In this document: one piece after another, positions 20,833 to 31,573 of the stretch
Position numbering within the stretch: position 1 is the stretch's first letter
Layout of the letters: the number at the start of each line of letters is the position of its first letter
Source of the DNA: Actinobacteria bacterium Ga0077541
GTDB taxonomy: Bacteria > Actinomycetota > Thermoleophilia > Miltoncostaeales > Miltoncostaeaceae
Assembly: GCA_001464995.1 (NCBI GenBank)
Contig: LNEQ01000249.1
Coordinates: 1 to 43,772, forward strand
DNA: 43,772 nucleotides
Direction of reading: 5' to 3'
Made by a program: the position numbers and the translations under genes
The notes under the pieces: model-generated
The model's input: the letters and a program-made list of their open reading frames with translations, nothing else
The model's database searches: none
What the model was told of the DNA's origin: nothing

Positions 20833-23217
20833 TCAGGCCTCCCCGGACTCGACCCGGGCGAGCCACGGGATCCGCCGGACGGCCGCCAGCGTCGCGACGC
20901 CGGCCGCGAGGCAGGCGGCGACCACCGCCCACGTCGCCGGCGCGGGCTCGACGACGGCGAACCAGTCGCGCAACCAGGGCACCTGGATCCCCAGCACCAG
21001 CGCCGCGCCGAACGACGCGCACATCGCCACCACCCAGCGCCGCACGCGGCGTCCCTCCGGGCCGCGCTCGACCTCGAGCACGATGGCCAGGCCCATCCCC
21101 GTCGTCGCGAGGACGGCGGCGGTGCGCCCCTCGGCGATGCCCGCGTCGAGGGGCCCACGCACCAGCAGGTAGGCCGAGATCGTCGTGAGCGCACTGACGA
21201 CGCCGGCCGGCACGACGAAGGCGAGCAGGCCCCGGATGAAGCCCTCGCGGCGTACCGGCCCCTCCGATGGCGAGAGCGCCAGGAAGAAGGCGGGCACCCC
21301 GATCGTCAGCGTCGAGGCGACCGTGATCTGACGCGGCAGGAAGGGGTAGGCGATCGGCGCCATGCCGAGCGTCGCCAGGATCACGGCGGAGTAGACCGTC
21401 TTGGCCACGAAGAGCTTCGCGACGCGGTGGGTGTTGCGGATGATCCGGCGCCCCTCCTCGACCGCCCGCGGCACGGTGGCGAAGGAGCTGGTCAGCAGGA
21501 TCAGGTCGGCGACCCCCTTGGCCATCTGGCTGCCGTTCCCCATCGCGATCCCGAGGCGCGCCTCCTTCAGTGCGAGGACGTCGTTGACGCCGTCGCCGGT
21601 CATCGCCACGTAGCGGCCGCCGCGGGTCATCGCCCGCACGAGGTCGCGCTTCTGCTCGGGCGTGATGCGCCCGTAGACGACGCCCTCGGCGACGACGGCG
21701 TCGAGGCCCTCCTCGTCGGCGGGCAGGTCGGCCCCGCTCACCACCGCCCCGGCGCCCGGCACGCCGACCGCCTCCGCGACGGCGCCGACGGTGACGGGGT
21801 CGTCGCCGGAGATGACCCGGGTCGCGACCCCCTCGCGGGTGAGGTAGGCGATGGTGTCCGGCGCCTCCTCGCGCACGGCCTCGCTGAGCAGCACCAGCCC
21901 CAGGGGGCGCATGCCCACCGGCAGGTCCTCGCCCACCAGGGGCGCGGGCCCGCCCGCGAGGAGCACGACCCGCCTGCCGCGCGCGGCGTGCCGGGCGACC
22001 CGGGCGCGCAGATCCCCGCCGACGGGGACCCCCGCCCGCGCGAGCACGTCCGGGCCGCCGAGGACCAGGGTGCCCCGCCCGGCGAGGGTGGCGCCGCTCC
22101 ACTTGCGGGCGGACGAGAAGGGCACCTCGGCCTCCACCACCCCCGGCGCGCCGGGGGTGGCCTCGGCGATCGCCGCCATCGTCGCGTTGCGGGCCCCGGC
22201 GCTCGCGGCGAGCGCCCCGAGGTCGGCCCGCAGGGCGGCCTCGTCGCGGCCATCGACCGCTTCGAGCCCGCTCATGCGGATGCGGTTCTCGGTGAGCGTG
22301 CCCGTCTTGTCGAGGCAGAGGGTGTCGACCGAGGCGAGGCTCTCGACGGCGTTCAGGCGCTGCGCCAGCGTGCCGAGGCGCGCGAGGCGGACGGCAGCGA
22401 CCGCGAAGGTCAGGCTCGTCAGGAGCACCAGCCCCTCGGGGACGAGCGGCACGAGGCCCGCCACCACGGTGGCAGCGCTCTCCTCCACCCCGGCGCCGCG
22501 GATCATCAGCGAGGTGATCAGGAGCGCGGCCAGCGGCACCATCGCCGCCACGGTGATCCGCAGGATGCGGTTGATGTCGGCCTGGAGCGGGCTGAGCGGC
22601 GACCCGGTGCCGCGGGCCTCCGCGGCGAGACGCTCGGCGAAGCTCTCCGCGCCCACGGCGTCGACCCGGTAGTCGCCCGAGCCCGCGAGGCAGTAGGCAC
22701 CTGAGAGCACCGGCGCACCGGGCTCCTTGGCCACCGCCTCGCTCTCGCCGGTGAGGATCGACTCGTCGAGCGTCAGCCCGCGCGCCGCGACCACCTCGCC
22801 GTCGGCCACGATCTGATCTCCGGGCTCGACCCGGACGACGTCACCCGGCACCACGCCCTCGACCGGCAGCTCGACGCGGACGCCGTCGCGCCAGACGCGC
22901 GCACGTGGCGCCACCAGCAGCGCCAGGCGGTCGAGCACGCGCTTGGCCCGCACCTCCTGGACGATCCCGATCAGGGTGTTGGCGACGATCACCCCGCCGA
23001 AGAGGGCGTCCTTCGGATCGCCGAGGGCCAGCGTCAGCACCAGCAGCGCGCCGAGCACCAGGTTGAAGAGCGTCAGCGTGTTCGTCGCGACGATCTCGGC
23101 ATAGCCGCGACTGCCCCGGGGGCGCGGCCCCGGGGGCCGCGCGGCCAGCCTGGCGGACGCCTCCGCCGACGTGAGCCCGGAGGGCTCCGGCGGGGGCTCC
23201 GCCCCGTCGACGGTCAG
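20833..23217 (-). CDS. Cation-translocating P-type ATPase (CtpE-like); probable CTG start at 23217
   Basis: [73 protein letters not shown]; no ATG/GTG/TTG near the domain start. Confidence 0.88.
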   Translation of the reverse strand: MTVDGAEPPPEPSGLTSAEASARLAARPPGPRPRGSRGYAEIVATNTLTLFNLVLGALLVLTLALGDPKDALFGGVIVANTLIGIVQEVRAKRVLDRLALLVAPRARVWRDGVRVELPVEGVVPGDVVRVEPGDQIVADGEVVAARGLTLDESILTGESEAVAKEPGAPVLSGAYCLAGSGDYRVDAVGAESFAERLAAEARGTGSPLSPLQADINRILRITVAAMVPLAALLITSLMIRGAGVEESAATVVAGLVPLVPEGLVLLTSLTFAVAAVRLARLGTLAQRLNAVESLASVDTLCLDKTGTLTENRIRMSGLEAVDGRDEAALRADLGALAASAGARNATMAAIAEATPGAPGVVEAEVPFSSARKWSGATLAGRGTLVLGGPDVLARAGVPVGGDLRARVARHAARGRRVVLLAGGPAPLVGEDLPVGMRPLGLVLLSEAVREEAPDTIAYLTREGVATRVISGDDPVTVGAVAEAVGVPGAGAVVSGADLPADEEGLDAVVAEGVVYGRITPEQKRDLVRAMTRGGRYVAMTGDGVNDVLALKEARLGIAMGNGSQMAKGVADLILLTSSFATVPRAVEEGRRIIRNTHRVAKLFVAKTVYSAVILATLGMAPIAYPFLPRQITVASTLTIGVPAFFLALSPSEGPVRREGFIRGLLAFVVPAGVVSALTTISAYLLVRGPLDAGIAEGRTAAVLATTGMGLAIVLEVERGPEGRRVRRWVVAMCASFGAALVLGIQVPWLRDWFAVVEPAPATWAVVAACLAAGVATLAAVRRIPWLARVESGEA

Positions 23218-25592
23218 CTCTCCCGCCCCCAGCGCCAGTCGGCGACGACGGGGTGGTCCTCTCCGGTCTCGCGGGTGTGGGCGCGCAGCCGCAGGCGCTG
23301 ATCGACCATGTGCTGGCGCAGCGTCGCCTCTCTCTCCGCCAGCCCCGGCACCCGGTCGATCACGTCCATCACCAGGTGGTACCGGTCGAGGTCGTTGAGC
23401 ATCAGCATGTCGAACGGCGTGGTGGTGGTGCCCTCCTCCTTGTAGCCGCGGACGTGGATGTTCTCGTGTCCGTTGCGCCGGTAGGTGAGCCGGTGGATCA
23501 GGAACGGGTAGCCGTGGAAGGCGAAGATCACCGGGCGCGTGGTGGTGAAGAGCGCGTCGAAGTCGCGGTCGCCGAGCCCGTGCGGGTGCTCGTCGCGCGG
23601 CTGCAGGCGCATGAGATCGACGACGTTGACGAAGCGGATGCGCAGGTCGGGCAGCTCGCGCCGCAGGATGTCGACCGCCGCCAGGGCCTCGATGGTCGGG
23701 ACGTCGCCGGCGCAGGCGATCACGACGTCCGGGTTCGCGCCGCGGTCGCTGCTGGCCCACTCCCAGATGCCGATGCCGCGCGTGCAGTGCTCGACCGCCT
23801 CCTCCATGCCCAGCCACTGCGGCGAGGGCTGCTTGCCCGCGACGATCACGTTGACGTAGTCGCGCGTGCGCAGGCAGTGGTCGGCCACCGACAGGAGGCA
23901 GTTCGCGTCCGGCGGCAGGTAGACGCGCACGATCTCGGACTTCTTGTTGACCACGTGGTCGATGAAGCCGGGGTCCTGGTGCGAGAAGCCGTTGTGGTCC
24001 TGGCGCCAGACGTGCGAGGTGAGCAGGTAGTTCAGCGAGGGGATCGGGCGCCGCCACGGGATCTCACGCGACACCTTCAGCCACTTGGCGTGCTGGTTGA
24101 ACATCGCGTCGATGATGTGGATGAACGCCTCGTAGCAGCTGAACAGGCCGTGGCGACCCGTGAGCAGGTAGCCCTCGAGCCAGCCCTGGCACAGGTGCTC
24201 GCTGAGCACCTCCATGACGCGGCCGTCGGTGGACAGGTGCTCGTCGGTCGGCAGCTGCTCGGCCTCCCACGTGCGGTTGGTGACGTCGAAGACGTCTCCG
24301 AGGCGGTTGGACGCCGTCTCGTCGGGGCCGAAGATGCGCAGGTTGCGATACTCCGCGTTGGCCCGCAGCGCGTCGGCCAGCAGCCGGCCGAGCACCCTGG
24401 TGGCCTCGGCGTCGACCGCCCCGGGCGACGGCACGTCCACCCCGAGCGTCCGGAAGTCGGGCAGGGTCAGGGGACGCGTCAGCTCGCCGCCGTTCGCGTG
24501 CGGGCTCGCGCTCATGCGCCGGTGGCCGCGGGGCGACAGCCCGGCGATCTCGGGCACGAGCGCGCCGTCGACGTCGAACAGCTCCTCCGGACGGTACGAG
24601 CGCAGCCACTCCTCGAGCTGGGCCAGGTGCTCCGGGCGCGTGGCCAGAGAGGACAGCGGCACCTGGTGCGAGCGCCAGCTCGCCTCGGTGGGCTTGCCAT
24701 CGACCTCCTCCGGCCCGGTCCAGCCCTTCGGCGACCGCAGGACGATCATCGGCCACAGGGGGCGCTCGCGGACGCCCCCCTCGCGGGCCGCGGCCTGGAT
24801 CCGGCCGATCTCGTCGAGGGCGTCGTCGAGGGCCGCGGCCATCGCGAGGTGCATCGGCTCGTGCGCGCTGCCCTCGACGAAGATCGGCCGGTGGCCGTAT
24901 CCGCGCATCAGGTCCGCCAGCTCCGTCCGCGGGATCCGCGCGAGGAAGGTGGGCCCGGCGATCTTGTAGCCGTTGAGGTGGAGGATCGGCAGCACCGCCC
25001 CGTCGCCGACGGGGTCGAGGAACTTGTTGGAGTGCCAGCTCGCGGCGAGCGGACCGGTCTCGGCCTCGCCGTCGCCGACGACGCAGCAGACCACCAGGTC
25101 CGGGTTGTCGAACGCGGCCCCGTACGCGTGGGCCAGCGCGTAGCCGAGCTCGCCGCCCTCGTGGATGGAGCCGGGCGTCTCGGGCGCCACGTGGCTCGGG
25201 ATGCCGCCGGGGAAGGAGAACTGGCGGAAGAGCCGCCGAAGGCCCTCGGCATCGCGCCCGATCTCGGGGTAGACCTCCGAGTAGGTCCCCTCGAGATAGG
25301 CGTTCGCCACCAGGGCCGGGCCGCCGTGCCCGGGACCCGTGACGTAGAGCGCCTCGAGGTCGCGGGCCACGATGGCGCGGTTCATGTGGGCGTAGATGAA
25401 GCTGAGGCCCGGCGACGTGCCCCAGTGGCCGAGGAGGCGCGGCTTGACGTGCTCGATGCGCAGGGGCTCGCGCAGGAGGGGGTTGTCGAGGAGGTAGATC
25501 TGCCCCACCGACAGGTAGTTGGCCGCGCGCCACCAGGCGTCGATGCGGGCGACCTCCTGGTCGGTGAGGGGCACGGAGGCGGTCGGGGTCAC
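23214..25592 (-). CDS. xfp: Xylulose-5-phosphate/fructose-6-phosphate phosphoketolase
   Basis: [87 protein letters not shown]. Confidence 0.96.
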   Translation of the reverse strand: MTPTASVPLTDQEVARIDAWWRAANYLSVGQIYLLDNPLLREPLRIEHVKPRLLGHWGTSPGLSFIYAHMNRAIVARDLEALYVTGPGHGGPALVANAYLEGTYSEVYPEIGRDAEGLRRLFRQFSFPGGIPSHVAPETPGSIHEGGELGYALAHAYGAAFDNPDLVVCCVVGDGEAETGPLAASWHSNKFLDPVGDGAVLPILHLNGYKIAGPTFLARIPRTELADLMRGYGHRPIFVEGSAHEPMHLAMAAALDDALDEIGRIQAAAREGGVRERPLWPMIVLRSPKGWTGPEEVDGKPTEASWRSHQVPLSSLATRPEHLAQLEEWLRSYRPEELFDVDGALVPEIAGLSPRGHRRMSASPHANGGELTRPLTLPDFRTLGVDVPSPGAVDAEATRVLGRLLADALRANAEYRNLRIFGPDETASNRLGDVFDVTNRTWEAEQLPTDEHLSTDGRVMEVLSEHLCQGWLEGYLLTGRHGLFSCYEAFIHIIDAMFNQHAKWLKVSREIPWRRPIPSLNYLLTSHVWRQDHNGFSHQDPGFIDHVVNKKSEIVRVYLPPDANCLLSVADHCLRTRDYVNVIVAGKQPSPQWLGMEEAVEHCTRGIGIWEWASSDRGANPDVVIACAGDVPTIEALAAVDILRRELPDLRIRFVNVVDLMRLQPRDEHPHGLGDRDFDALFTTTRPVIFAFHGYPFLIHRLTYRRNGHENIHVRGYKEEGTTTTPFDMLMLNDLDRYHLVMDVIDRVPGLAEREATLRQHMVDQRLRLRAHTRETGEDHPVVADWRWGRES

Positions 25593-26686
25593 GGCGCCAC
25601 CTCCCGGGCGGCGGCGGACGCGACCGCGCGGCGCGTGGCGCGCGCGATGGCCAGCTCCTCGCGCGCGTGCACCACCAGGGTGCGGACGGGGGCCTCGGAC
25701 GCCGAGACGTCGGCATCGCCCCGGGCGGCGGCGTTGCCCGCCGGATCGACCGCGAGCCCGAGGAAGGCGAGCCTGCGGGCGGCCTCCGCCCGCACCCGGG
25801 CCGAGCCCTCCCCGACGCCGCCGGTGAAGACGACCGCATCGAGGCCGCCGAGCGCCGCCGTCATACCGGCGATGCCGGCGGCCAGGCGGTGGTCGTGCAC
25901 CGCCAGCGCCAGCCGCGCGCGCGGATCGCCCGCCTCGGCCCTCCGCTCGGCCTCGCGCATGTCCGCCGTTCCCGCCAGCGCCGTCAGGCCGCTCTGCTCG
26001 CTCAGCATCCGCCTCACCTCCCGTGGGTCCATACCGCCGTGCAGGATCAGATGCAGGGGCACGTCCGGGTCGATGGTGCCCGCGCGCGTCGCCATCATCA
26101 GCCCCTCGAGGGGGCTGAACCCCATAGTTGTATCCACCGAGCGCCCTCCTGAAACCGCGGTCGCCGACGCCCCCCCGCCGAGATGGCAGACCACGAGCCG
26201 CAGGTCGGCGGGCGCGCGGGAGAGCATTCCCGCGGCCCGCTCCACCGCCCACTCCACCGAGAGGCCGTGGAAGCCGTTGCGACGAACCCCGTGGGACGTG
26301 CGCCACTCCTCCGGCACCGGGTAGACGGCCGCCTCGTCCGGCATCCCCGCATGGAAGGCCGTGTCGAAGACCGCGACCTGCGGGACGCCGGGGAACCGCT
26401 CCCGGGCGCTCCCGATCCACCGCAGAGCCGGCACGTTGTGCAACGGCGCCACCGCGCTCTGGCGCTCGAGGGCCTCCGTGACCCGGTCGTCGATCACCAC
26501 CGGCTCTGTGAACCCCTCGCCGCCGTAGACCACGCGGTGACCGACGGCGGCGAGGTCCGCCGGCGCGTCGTCGAGGCCGTCGATGGCCGTCGCCCCGCCG
26601 TCGTCCCCCACCACGCGCAGCTTCACGCCGGTCGAGCCGGCGTTGACGATCAGCACCGGCCCCGTGAGTGCGTCGCGATCTGCCAC
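25589..26686 (-). CDS. ackA: Acetate kinase
   Basis: [84 protein letters not shown] start overlap with xfp downstream. Confidence 0.95.
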   Translation of the reverse strand: MADRDALTGPVLIVNAGSTGVKLRVVGDDGGATAIDGLDDAPADLAAVGHRVVYGGEGFTEPVVIDDRVTEALERQSAVAPLHNVPALRWIGSARERFPGVPQVAVFDTAFHAGMPDEAAVYPVPEEWRTSHGVRRNGFHGLSVEWAVERAAGMLSRAPADLRLVVCHLGGGASATAVSGGRSVDTTMGFSPLEGLMMATRAGTIDPDVPLHLILHGGMDPREVRRMLSEQSGLTALAGTADMREAERRAEAGDPRARLALAVHDHRLAAGIAGMTAALGGLDAVVFTGGVGEGSARVRAEAARRLAFLGLAVDPAGNAAARGDADVSASEAPVRTLVVHAREELAIARATRRAVASAAAREVAP

Positions 26687-26816
26687 GACATGAGCTTGGC
26701 CTGCCCCGGCGGCAGGGGCAATGGCGAGGTCCGTCACATAGGTGCGGGGGAACCGCAACACTCGGTCGAGACTCCCCGGATGTCGCGGCGGGCGGGCGCG
26801 TCGCACCATCCCGGGA

Positions 26817-27998
26817 GTGCAGGGGACCTCATCATCCGCGCAGGCCCAGGTCGTGATCGCCGGAGCCGGGATGGCCGGGATCGAGGCCGCCCTCGCGCTC
26901 CGCGAGTTCGCCGGGTCACGGGCCGCCGTGACGGTCGTCGACCCCGGGCGCCGCTTCGCGATCCCCGCGAGCGCGGCGGGGAGCGCGTTCGGCATCGCTC
27001 CGCCGGTCGACGTCGCGATGTCGCGGGTGGTCGGGCGGGCGGGCGGTGCGCTCCGCCGCTCGCACCTGGTCTGCGTCGACCCCCAGCGGCGCCTGGTGAT
27101 GCTCGCCGGCGGCGAGCTGCTGCGCTTCGACCACCTGGTCGTCGCCGTGGGGCCGCGCCAGGTGCCGCAGATCCCCGAGGCCCTCACCTTCCGCGGCCAC
27201 GCCGACGTGCCGGAGCTGCGGGCGATGGTGGACGGCATGGTCAAGCACGCCGAGCGCGGCGGCGACACCGACCTGGTGGTCGCCATCCCCAAGGACTGCG
27301 GATGGCCGCTGGCGGGCTACGAGATCGCGCTGATGACCCGCGAGCACGTGCTCGCGTCGGGGCTCGGCGAGGCCTGCCACGTGACGGTCGTCACGGCGGA
27401 GGACGTGCCCCTCGGCGCCTTCGGCCCGACGGCCGGGGAGACCGTGGTCGGCAAGCTGCGCAAGACCGGCATCGACATCGTCACCGGCACCTCGGTGAAG
27501 CGATTCCGGTGGGGGCGGCTCGAGATGGGCGACGGCTCCTCGCGCGGCGCCGACCGGGTCGTGGCCCTGCCGGTGGCCCGGGGCCCGGCGCTCTGCGGGC
27601 TGCCCCGGGACGCGGCGGGGTTCGTGCTCTGCGAGTCGGACGGGACGGTCCCGGAGGCCCCGGGCGTGCGCGTCATCGGCGACGCGGGCGCGTTCGCCGT
27701 CAAGCGCGGGGGCGTCGCCTGCCAGCAGGCCGACTCCGCGGCGGCCTCCATCGCACGCGACCTCGGCTCCGACGCCGAGGAGGTCCCCTTCATGCCCGCC
27801 ATGCCCGAGTGGGTCTGGGACGGCGCCGACGGATGGCTGTCGCGCGACGGAGAGCGGGTGCTGCCCGGAGACCAGGACCCGTCGCGCTGGTGGCCCGTGC
27901 CGAAGACGACGGGACGGTTCCTGGCGCCCTTCCTCCATGAGATCGCGCGCGCGCCCACGCCCGCGGCGCCGGCCGAGGCGGACATGCTCCGGTCGTGA
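26817..27998 (+). CDS. FAD-dependent NAD(P)/quinone oxidoreductase (SQR/NDH-2-like)
   Basis: [67 protein letters not shown]. Confidence 0.85.
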   Translation: MQGTSSSAQAQVVIAGAGMAGIEAALALREFAGSRAAVTVVDPGRRFAIPASAAGSAFGIAPPVDVAMSRVVGRAGGALRRSHLVCVDPQRRLVMLAGGELLRFDHLVVAVGPRQVPQIPEALTFRGHADVPELRAMVDGMVKHAERGGDTDLVVAIPKDCGWPLAGYEIALMTREHVLASGLGEACHVTVVTAEDVPLGAFGPTAGETVVGKLRKTGIDIVTGTSVKRFRWGRLEMGDGSSRGADRVVALPVARGPALCGLPRDAAGFVLCESDGTVPEAPGVRVIGDAGAFAVKRGGVACQQADSAAASIARDLGSDAEEVPFMPAMPEWVWDGADGWLSRDGERVLPGDQDPSRWWPVPKTTGRFLAPFLHEIARAPTPAAPAEADMLRS

Positions 27999-28011
27999 GA
28001 GGCGCCGGGCC

Positions 28012-28032
28012 GCCGGCTCAGGCTCAGCCGGC
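28012..28032. terminator. Hairpin GCCGGCT-CAGGCTC-AGCCGGC between convergent genes, overlapping the minus-strand stop codon
   Basis: Perfect 7-bp stem. Confidence 0.5.
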
Positions 28033-29802
28033 GATCACGACCCGGTCGCGGCCGTTCTCCTTGGCCTGGTAGAGCGCGGAGTCGGCCCGCCGGAAGAGGT
28101 GATCCGGATCCTGGTCGAGTTGGGTGCGCCGCGCGACGCCGATCGAGGCGGTCATTCCGAGGGGGCCGCCGATCGGCGCCGCCGCGATCGCACGTCGCAG
28201 GCGGTCGGCCGCCTCGAGGGCGCCGGCGGCGTCGGTCTCGGGCATCAGCCAGCCGAGCTCCTCGCCGCCGATGCGGCCGACGACGTCGGCCTGGCGGGCG
28301 TGATCGCGCAGCAGGGTGCCGACGGTCGCGAGCGCGGCGTCGCCCGCGCGGTGGCCGAAGGTGTCGTTGAGGGTCTTGAAGAGGTCCAGGTCGATCACGG
28401 CGAGGCTCAGTGGTCGCCCGTACCGGGAGGTCCGCGCGAACTCGTCGGCCAGGGCCGTGTGGAACGTGCCGTGGTTGGCGAGGCCGGTGAGCGCGTCCGT
28501 CGTGGCCTGCACCGTCAGCCGCGCCCGGGCGTCCGCGTTGGCGACGGCGAGCTCCACCAGCTTGGCGAACCGCTCCACGCGCATCGGCGTGCCCACGGGG
28601 GCGTCCCCGGGGTCGCCGAACGCCGCGGCCACGGCTCCCCAGACGCGGCCGCCGAGGCGCACGGGCGCGGCGATGCCCATGCGCAGGCCCGCGCCGGCCT
28701 GCGCGGCGTCGCCGGAGGAGAGCTCGGAGATCGAGGTCGTCCCGGTGGCCCGGACCTGGGCCACCGCCCATGTCGGGCTCATGGTGAGGAGCTCGCCCGA
28801 ACGCGTCGGGGGCAGCGACGCCCGACGCCAGGCGCCGAGCACCTCGAGGGTCGTGTCGTCGACGTAGCGCACCACCCGCCCGCCGTCGGCGTCGAGCAGG
28901 TTCGCCATCTCGGCCGCGACGAGAAGGTGCAGGTCGGCCGGGTCGATGCCCTCGGCGACGGCCTCCGACACCCGGTGCAGGGCGGCATGCTCGGCCTGGG
29001 AGAGCATGCGCTCTGTGACGTCGCGCGTCGCGACCTGGATCTCGGTGAGGGTGCCGTCGGCGTCGCGCACGCCACGGGACGTCGCCTCGAGCCACACCCA
29101 TCCGCCCGTCCCCCGGCGGACCCGGTAGGTGACCGGGCCCAGCTCGGGCCCCGACTCCAGCTGCCGCCGGCTCGCCGCCAGCGCGGGGAGGTCGGCCGGG
29201 TGGATGAACTCCTGGTCGAGCCGCCCGACGATCTCGTCGGGCCGGTGGCCGAGGATCTCCTCGCACGCGGGTGAGACGTAGGTCACGCGCCCCTGCGGGG
29301 TGACCCGGACGACCATGTCGCCGGCGTTCTCGGCCAGCAGCCGCAGGTCCTCCTCGGCCGCGGCACGCTCGCGCTCACGGGCCTTCTCGGCGGTGATGTC
29401 GCTGACGACGACGACGACGCCGTCGCCCGACGGCGCGGCCCTCAAGCGACGCCACACCCTGTCGCCGTCCGGGCCCGGGGCGCTGAACTCGAAGCTCTCC
29501 CGGCGGCCCGACTCGACGATCGCCGCGTATCGCTCGATGTGCCCGAGGCGCCGCGCCAAGGGCACCAGCTCGCCGAGGCGCTGTCCGCGGGCGGTCGCGA
29601 GGTCCAGGCCCGCGAGCTCGGCGGCGGTCCGGTTGAGGTCGGCGACCCGGAAGTCGGTGATCCGCCCCTCGGCGTCTCGCTCGGCATCGAGCAGCCACAG
29701 GGCCTCGCGCAGGGCGTCGAGCGCCTGGTGCAGGCGCGGGCCGTCCCGGAGGGCGGGGGACCTGGGCGGCGGACCGGCGACGCCGTGGGGATGTCGGGGC
29801 AT
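28024..29802 (-). CDS. PAS-PAS-GAF-GGDEF protein with GGEEL signature
   Basis: PAS EILGHRPDEIVGRLDQEFIHPAD; GAF region; DALTGLANHGTFHTAL...LDLDLFKTLNDTFGHRAGD...RIGGEELGWLMPE. Confidence 0.88.
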   Translation of the reverse strand: MPRHPHGVAGPPPRSPALRDGPRLHQALDALREALWLLDAERDAEGRITDFRVADLNRTAAELAGLDLATARGQRLGELVPLARRLGHIERYAAIVESGRRESFEFSAPGPDGDRVWRRLRAAPSGDGVVVVVSDITAEKARERERAAAEEDLRLLAENAGDMVVRVTPQGRVTYVSPACEEILGHRPDEIVGRLDQEFIHPADLPALAASRRQLESGPELGPVTYRVRRGTGGWVWLEATSRGVRDADGTLTEIQVATRDVTERMLSQAEHAALHRVSEAVAEGIDPADLHLLVAAEMANLLDADGGRVVRYVDDTTLEVLGAWRRASLPPTRSGELLTMSPTWAVAQVRATGTTSISELSSGDAAQAGAGLRMGIAAPVRLGGRVWGAVAAAFGDPGDAPVGTPMRVERFAKLVELAVANADARARLTVQATTDALTGLANHGTFHTALADEFARTSRYGRPLSLAVIDLDLFKTLNDTFGHRAGDAALATVGTLLRDHARQADVVGRIGGEELGWLMPETDAAGALEAADRLRRAIAAAPIGGPLGMTASIGVARRTQLDQDPDHLFRRADSALYQAKENGRDRVVIAG

Positions 29803-29900
29803 CCCTATGTGTCTCGACCCCCTGGGGCGCCGCTTGAGGCGTGGGCCGCGCCACGGTCGCGCACCCCGCCCCGAGGGGGCGGCGTGGCGGGCTAGTGGAG

Positions 29901-31472
29901 CTAGAGCTCGATCAGCTCGTCGTCGGGCTCGCCGGGGCGACCGGCGTAGGACAGCTTGGAGCCGCGGTCCATGGCGCGCTGGCCGAGCAGATAGAGGAGT
30001 GCGAGGGCGAGTAGCCCGAACGGCAGCCACGGTGACGTGCTCGCCTTCACGGCGGCCCGGGGTCCGAGCTGCGCGGTCAGGGAGGCGGCCGATGCGGCGG
30101 CCTTGGCGGTGCTGGTGACCTTCCCCGCGACCGTCGCCGCCCGCCCGGGGCGGTCGTCGCGTGTGCGGACGGCTGCGGCGATCACCTCGGCGGTGAAGCG
30201 CGTGGTGGCTGCGACGGGGATCGCGCGGACCGGCGCAGCGGGCGCGGGCTGCGCGAAGGGCGCCCCCGGCGGCAGGTCCGCGCGCCCGCGAACGGGCGGC
30301 AGGCTGTCCACCGGCAGGACGTCAGGGGCGAGCGCGGCAGAGCCGGGGAGTGTGGTGGGTGCGGCCGGGATGTCCAGGCCCGCGGTCGCGGCGTCGACCA
30401 CCGCCGGACCTGCGGCGGCGCCCGCGGCGGGATCGGCGGGGGCTGTGACCCCGGAGACGGCGCCGGTGCCCGGCGACCATGTGAGACGGGGGCCGTCGTA
30501 GTCGTCCCAGAAGCCGGGCGGGAACGCCGGGCCGTAGAGCTCCGAGGGGTCGACGCCCTCCGCGCCCTCGTCGTCGCCGGAGGGATCGGCCGGCAGCGGC
30601 AGCGGCACGATCACCGTGGGCGCCGGGGTCGTGGTGACCGGCGCCGGCAGGGTCGAGAAGGGCACCTCGACGGTCGACCCGTCGACGCCGCGGAGGATGA
30701 GGCGCGCGGGGGTGACGACGACCTCGGGCGGCCCCCCGGGCGCCACGACGACCGGGTCGGCGGGGTCGTCGCCCGGCGGGTCCCCGGCCCCTGCCGAGGG
30801 GTCGGACGGCGGGTGATCCTTGTCGTCCTCGGGTCCGGCGGAGGGCGGCACGCCGTCGGCCGCGGGGGCCTCCTCGGCACCGGCGGGCGGGACGTCGTCG
30901 TCGGGCGCCGCGGGCGGATCGGCGGGGGCACCGGCGGGCGGGACGTCGTCGTCCGACGCGGCGGGCGGGGCCGGCGGCGGCACGTCGGCGGGCGGGGCCT
31001 CCTCCGACGGATCCGCCGGCGGGGCCTCGACCGCGCCCGCCGGAGCGGGATCGACGGCGCCGGCCGGCGACTCCTCGGTGGAGGACGGCACGGGAAGGGA
31101 CTCGGGCGGCGCCGGGGTGGAGGGTGAGGTGGAGAGGTCCGTCGAGCCCTTCTCCGGCACGGCCTCGGGCCGGGGCTCCGGCACGGATGGCACGGGGGCC
31201 GGGGCGGGCGCTGCCTCCGGCTCGGTCGAGGCGACCTCCGCGGGGGCCGGATCGGGGGCGGCCGGCTCGTCCTTCGCCGTCGACAGCGCCGCCACATCCG
31301 GAGCGGCCGTCAGCGCGGAGGGGTCCGGGGCGTGATCGACGGCGGGTGCCTCGGGGCCCGACGCGAGTGCGGCCGTGGGCGCGCCGGCGACCGCGAGTGC
31401 GGTCACGGCCGCGACGAACGAGGCCGGGCGGCGGCGGGTGGATCGAGCGGTCCGATTCGAGGGGGGCGCCAT
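29901..31472 (-). CDS. Pro/Ala/Asp-rich secreted, C-terminally membrane-anchored surface protein
   Basis: N-terminal signal RRRPASFVAAVTALAVAGAPTAALA; low-complexity PA-rich stalk; C-terminal WLPFGLLALALLYLLGQRAMDR TM. Confidence 0.75.
   Translation of the reverse strand: MAPPSNRTARSTRRRPASFVAAVTALAVAGAPTAALASGPEAPAVDHAPDPSALTAAPDVAALSTAKDEPAAPDPAPAEVASTEPEAAPAPAPVPSVPEPRPEAVPEKGSTDLSTSPSTPAPPESLPVPSSTEESPAGAVDPAPAGAVEAPPADPSEEAPPADVPPPAPPAASDDDVPPAGAPADPPAAPDDDVPPAGAEEAPAADGVPPSAGPEDDKDHPPSDPSAGAGDPPGDDPADPVVVAPGGPPEVVVTPARLILRGVDGSTVEVPFSTLPAPVTTTPAPTVIVPLPLPADPSGDDEGAEGVDPSELYGPAFPPGFWDDYDGPRLTWSPGTGAVSGVTAPADPAAGAAAGPAVVDAATAGLDIPAAPTTLPGSAALAPDVLPVDSLPPVRGRADLPPGAPFAQPAPAAPVRAIPVAATTRFTAEVIAAAVRTRDDRPGRAATVAGKVTSTAKAAASAASLTAQLGPRAAVKASTSPWLPFGLLALALLYLLGQRAMDRGSKLSYAGRPGEPDDELIEL
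30878..30979. repeat. 51-bp (17-aa) tandem near-repeat inside the surface protein gene
   Basis: CACCGGCGGGCGGGACGTCGTCGTC at 30878 and again at 30929; encodes DDDVPPAGA twice. Confidence 0.7.
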
Positions 31473-31482
31473 GGCGCCCCCT

Positions 31483-31510
31483 GTATCGGCAGCAGGTGCC
31501 GATTCCTTTA
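31483..31510 (-). promoter_or_regulatory. Candidate sigma-28/WhiG-type promoter (TAAAGGAA-N12-GCCGATAC) immediately upstream of the surface protein ATG
   Basis: Similar to the sigma-28 consensus TAAA-N15-GCCGATAA; matching copy with identical spacing at 5457-5485. Confidence 0.55.
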
Positions 31511-31573
31511 GCCCCTTGCCGAAATCTTCTCGCAAGCAGCTAACGTGCGCTCGAAACCCCGTCAGGGAGGGCG

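Noticed and set aside
23253-26324. 1023-aa plus-strand ORF opposite phosphoketolase/acetate kinase
   Set aside because: Low-complexity translation (V/R/D/H/G-rich) with no recognisable domain; the opposite strand is unambiguously xfp-ackA.
31461-31480. GGCGCCATGGCGCC palindrome at the surface protein start as a regulatory operator
   Set aside because: Short GC-rich palindromes are common in this composition and half of it is coding (MAP...). No independent support.
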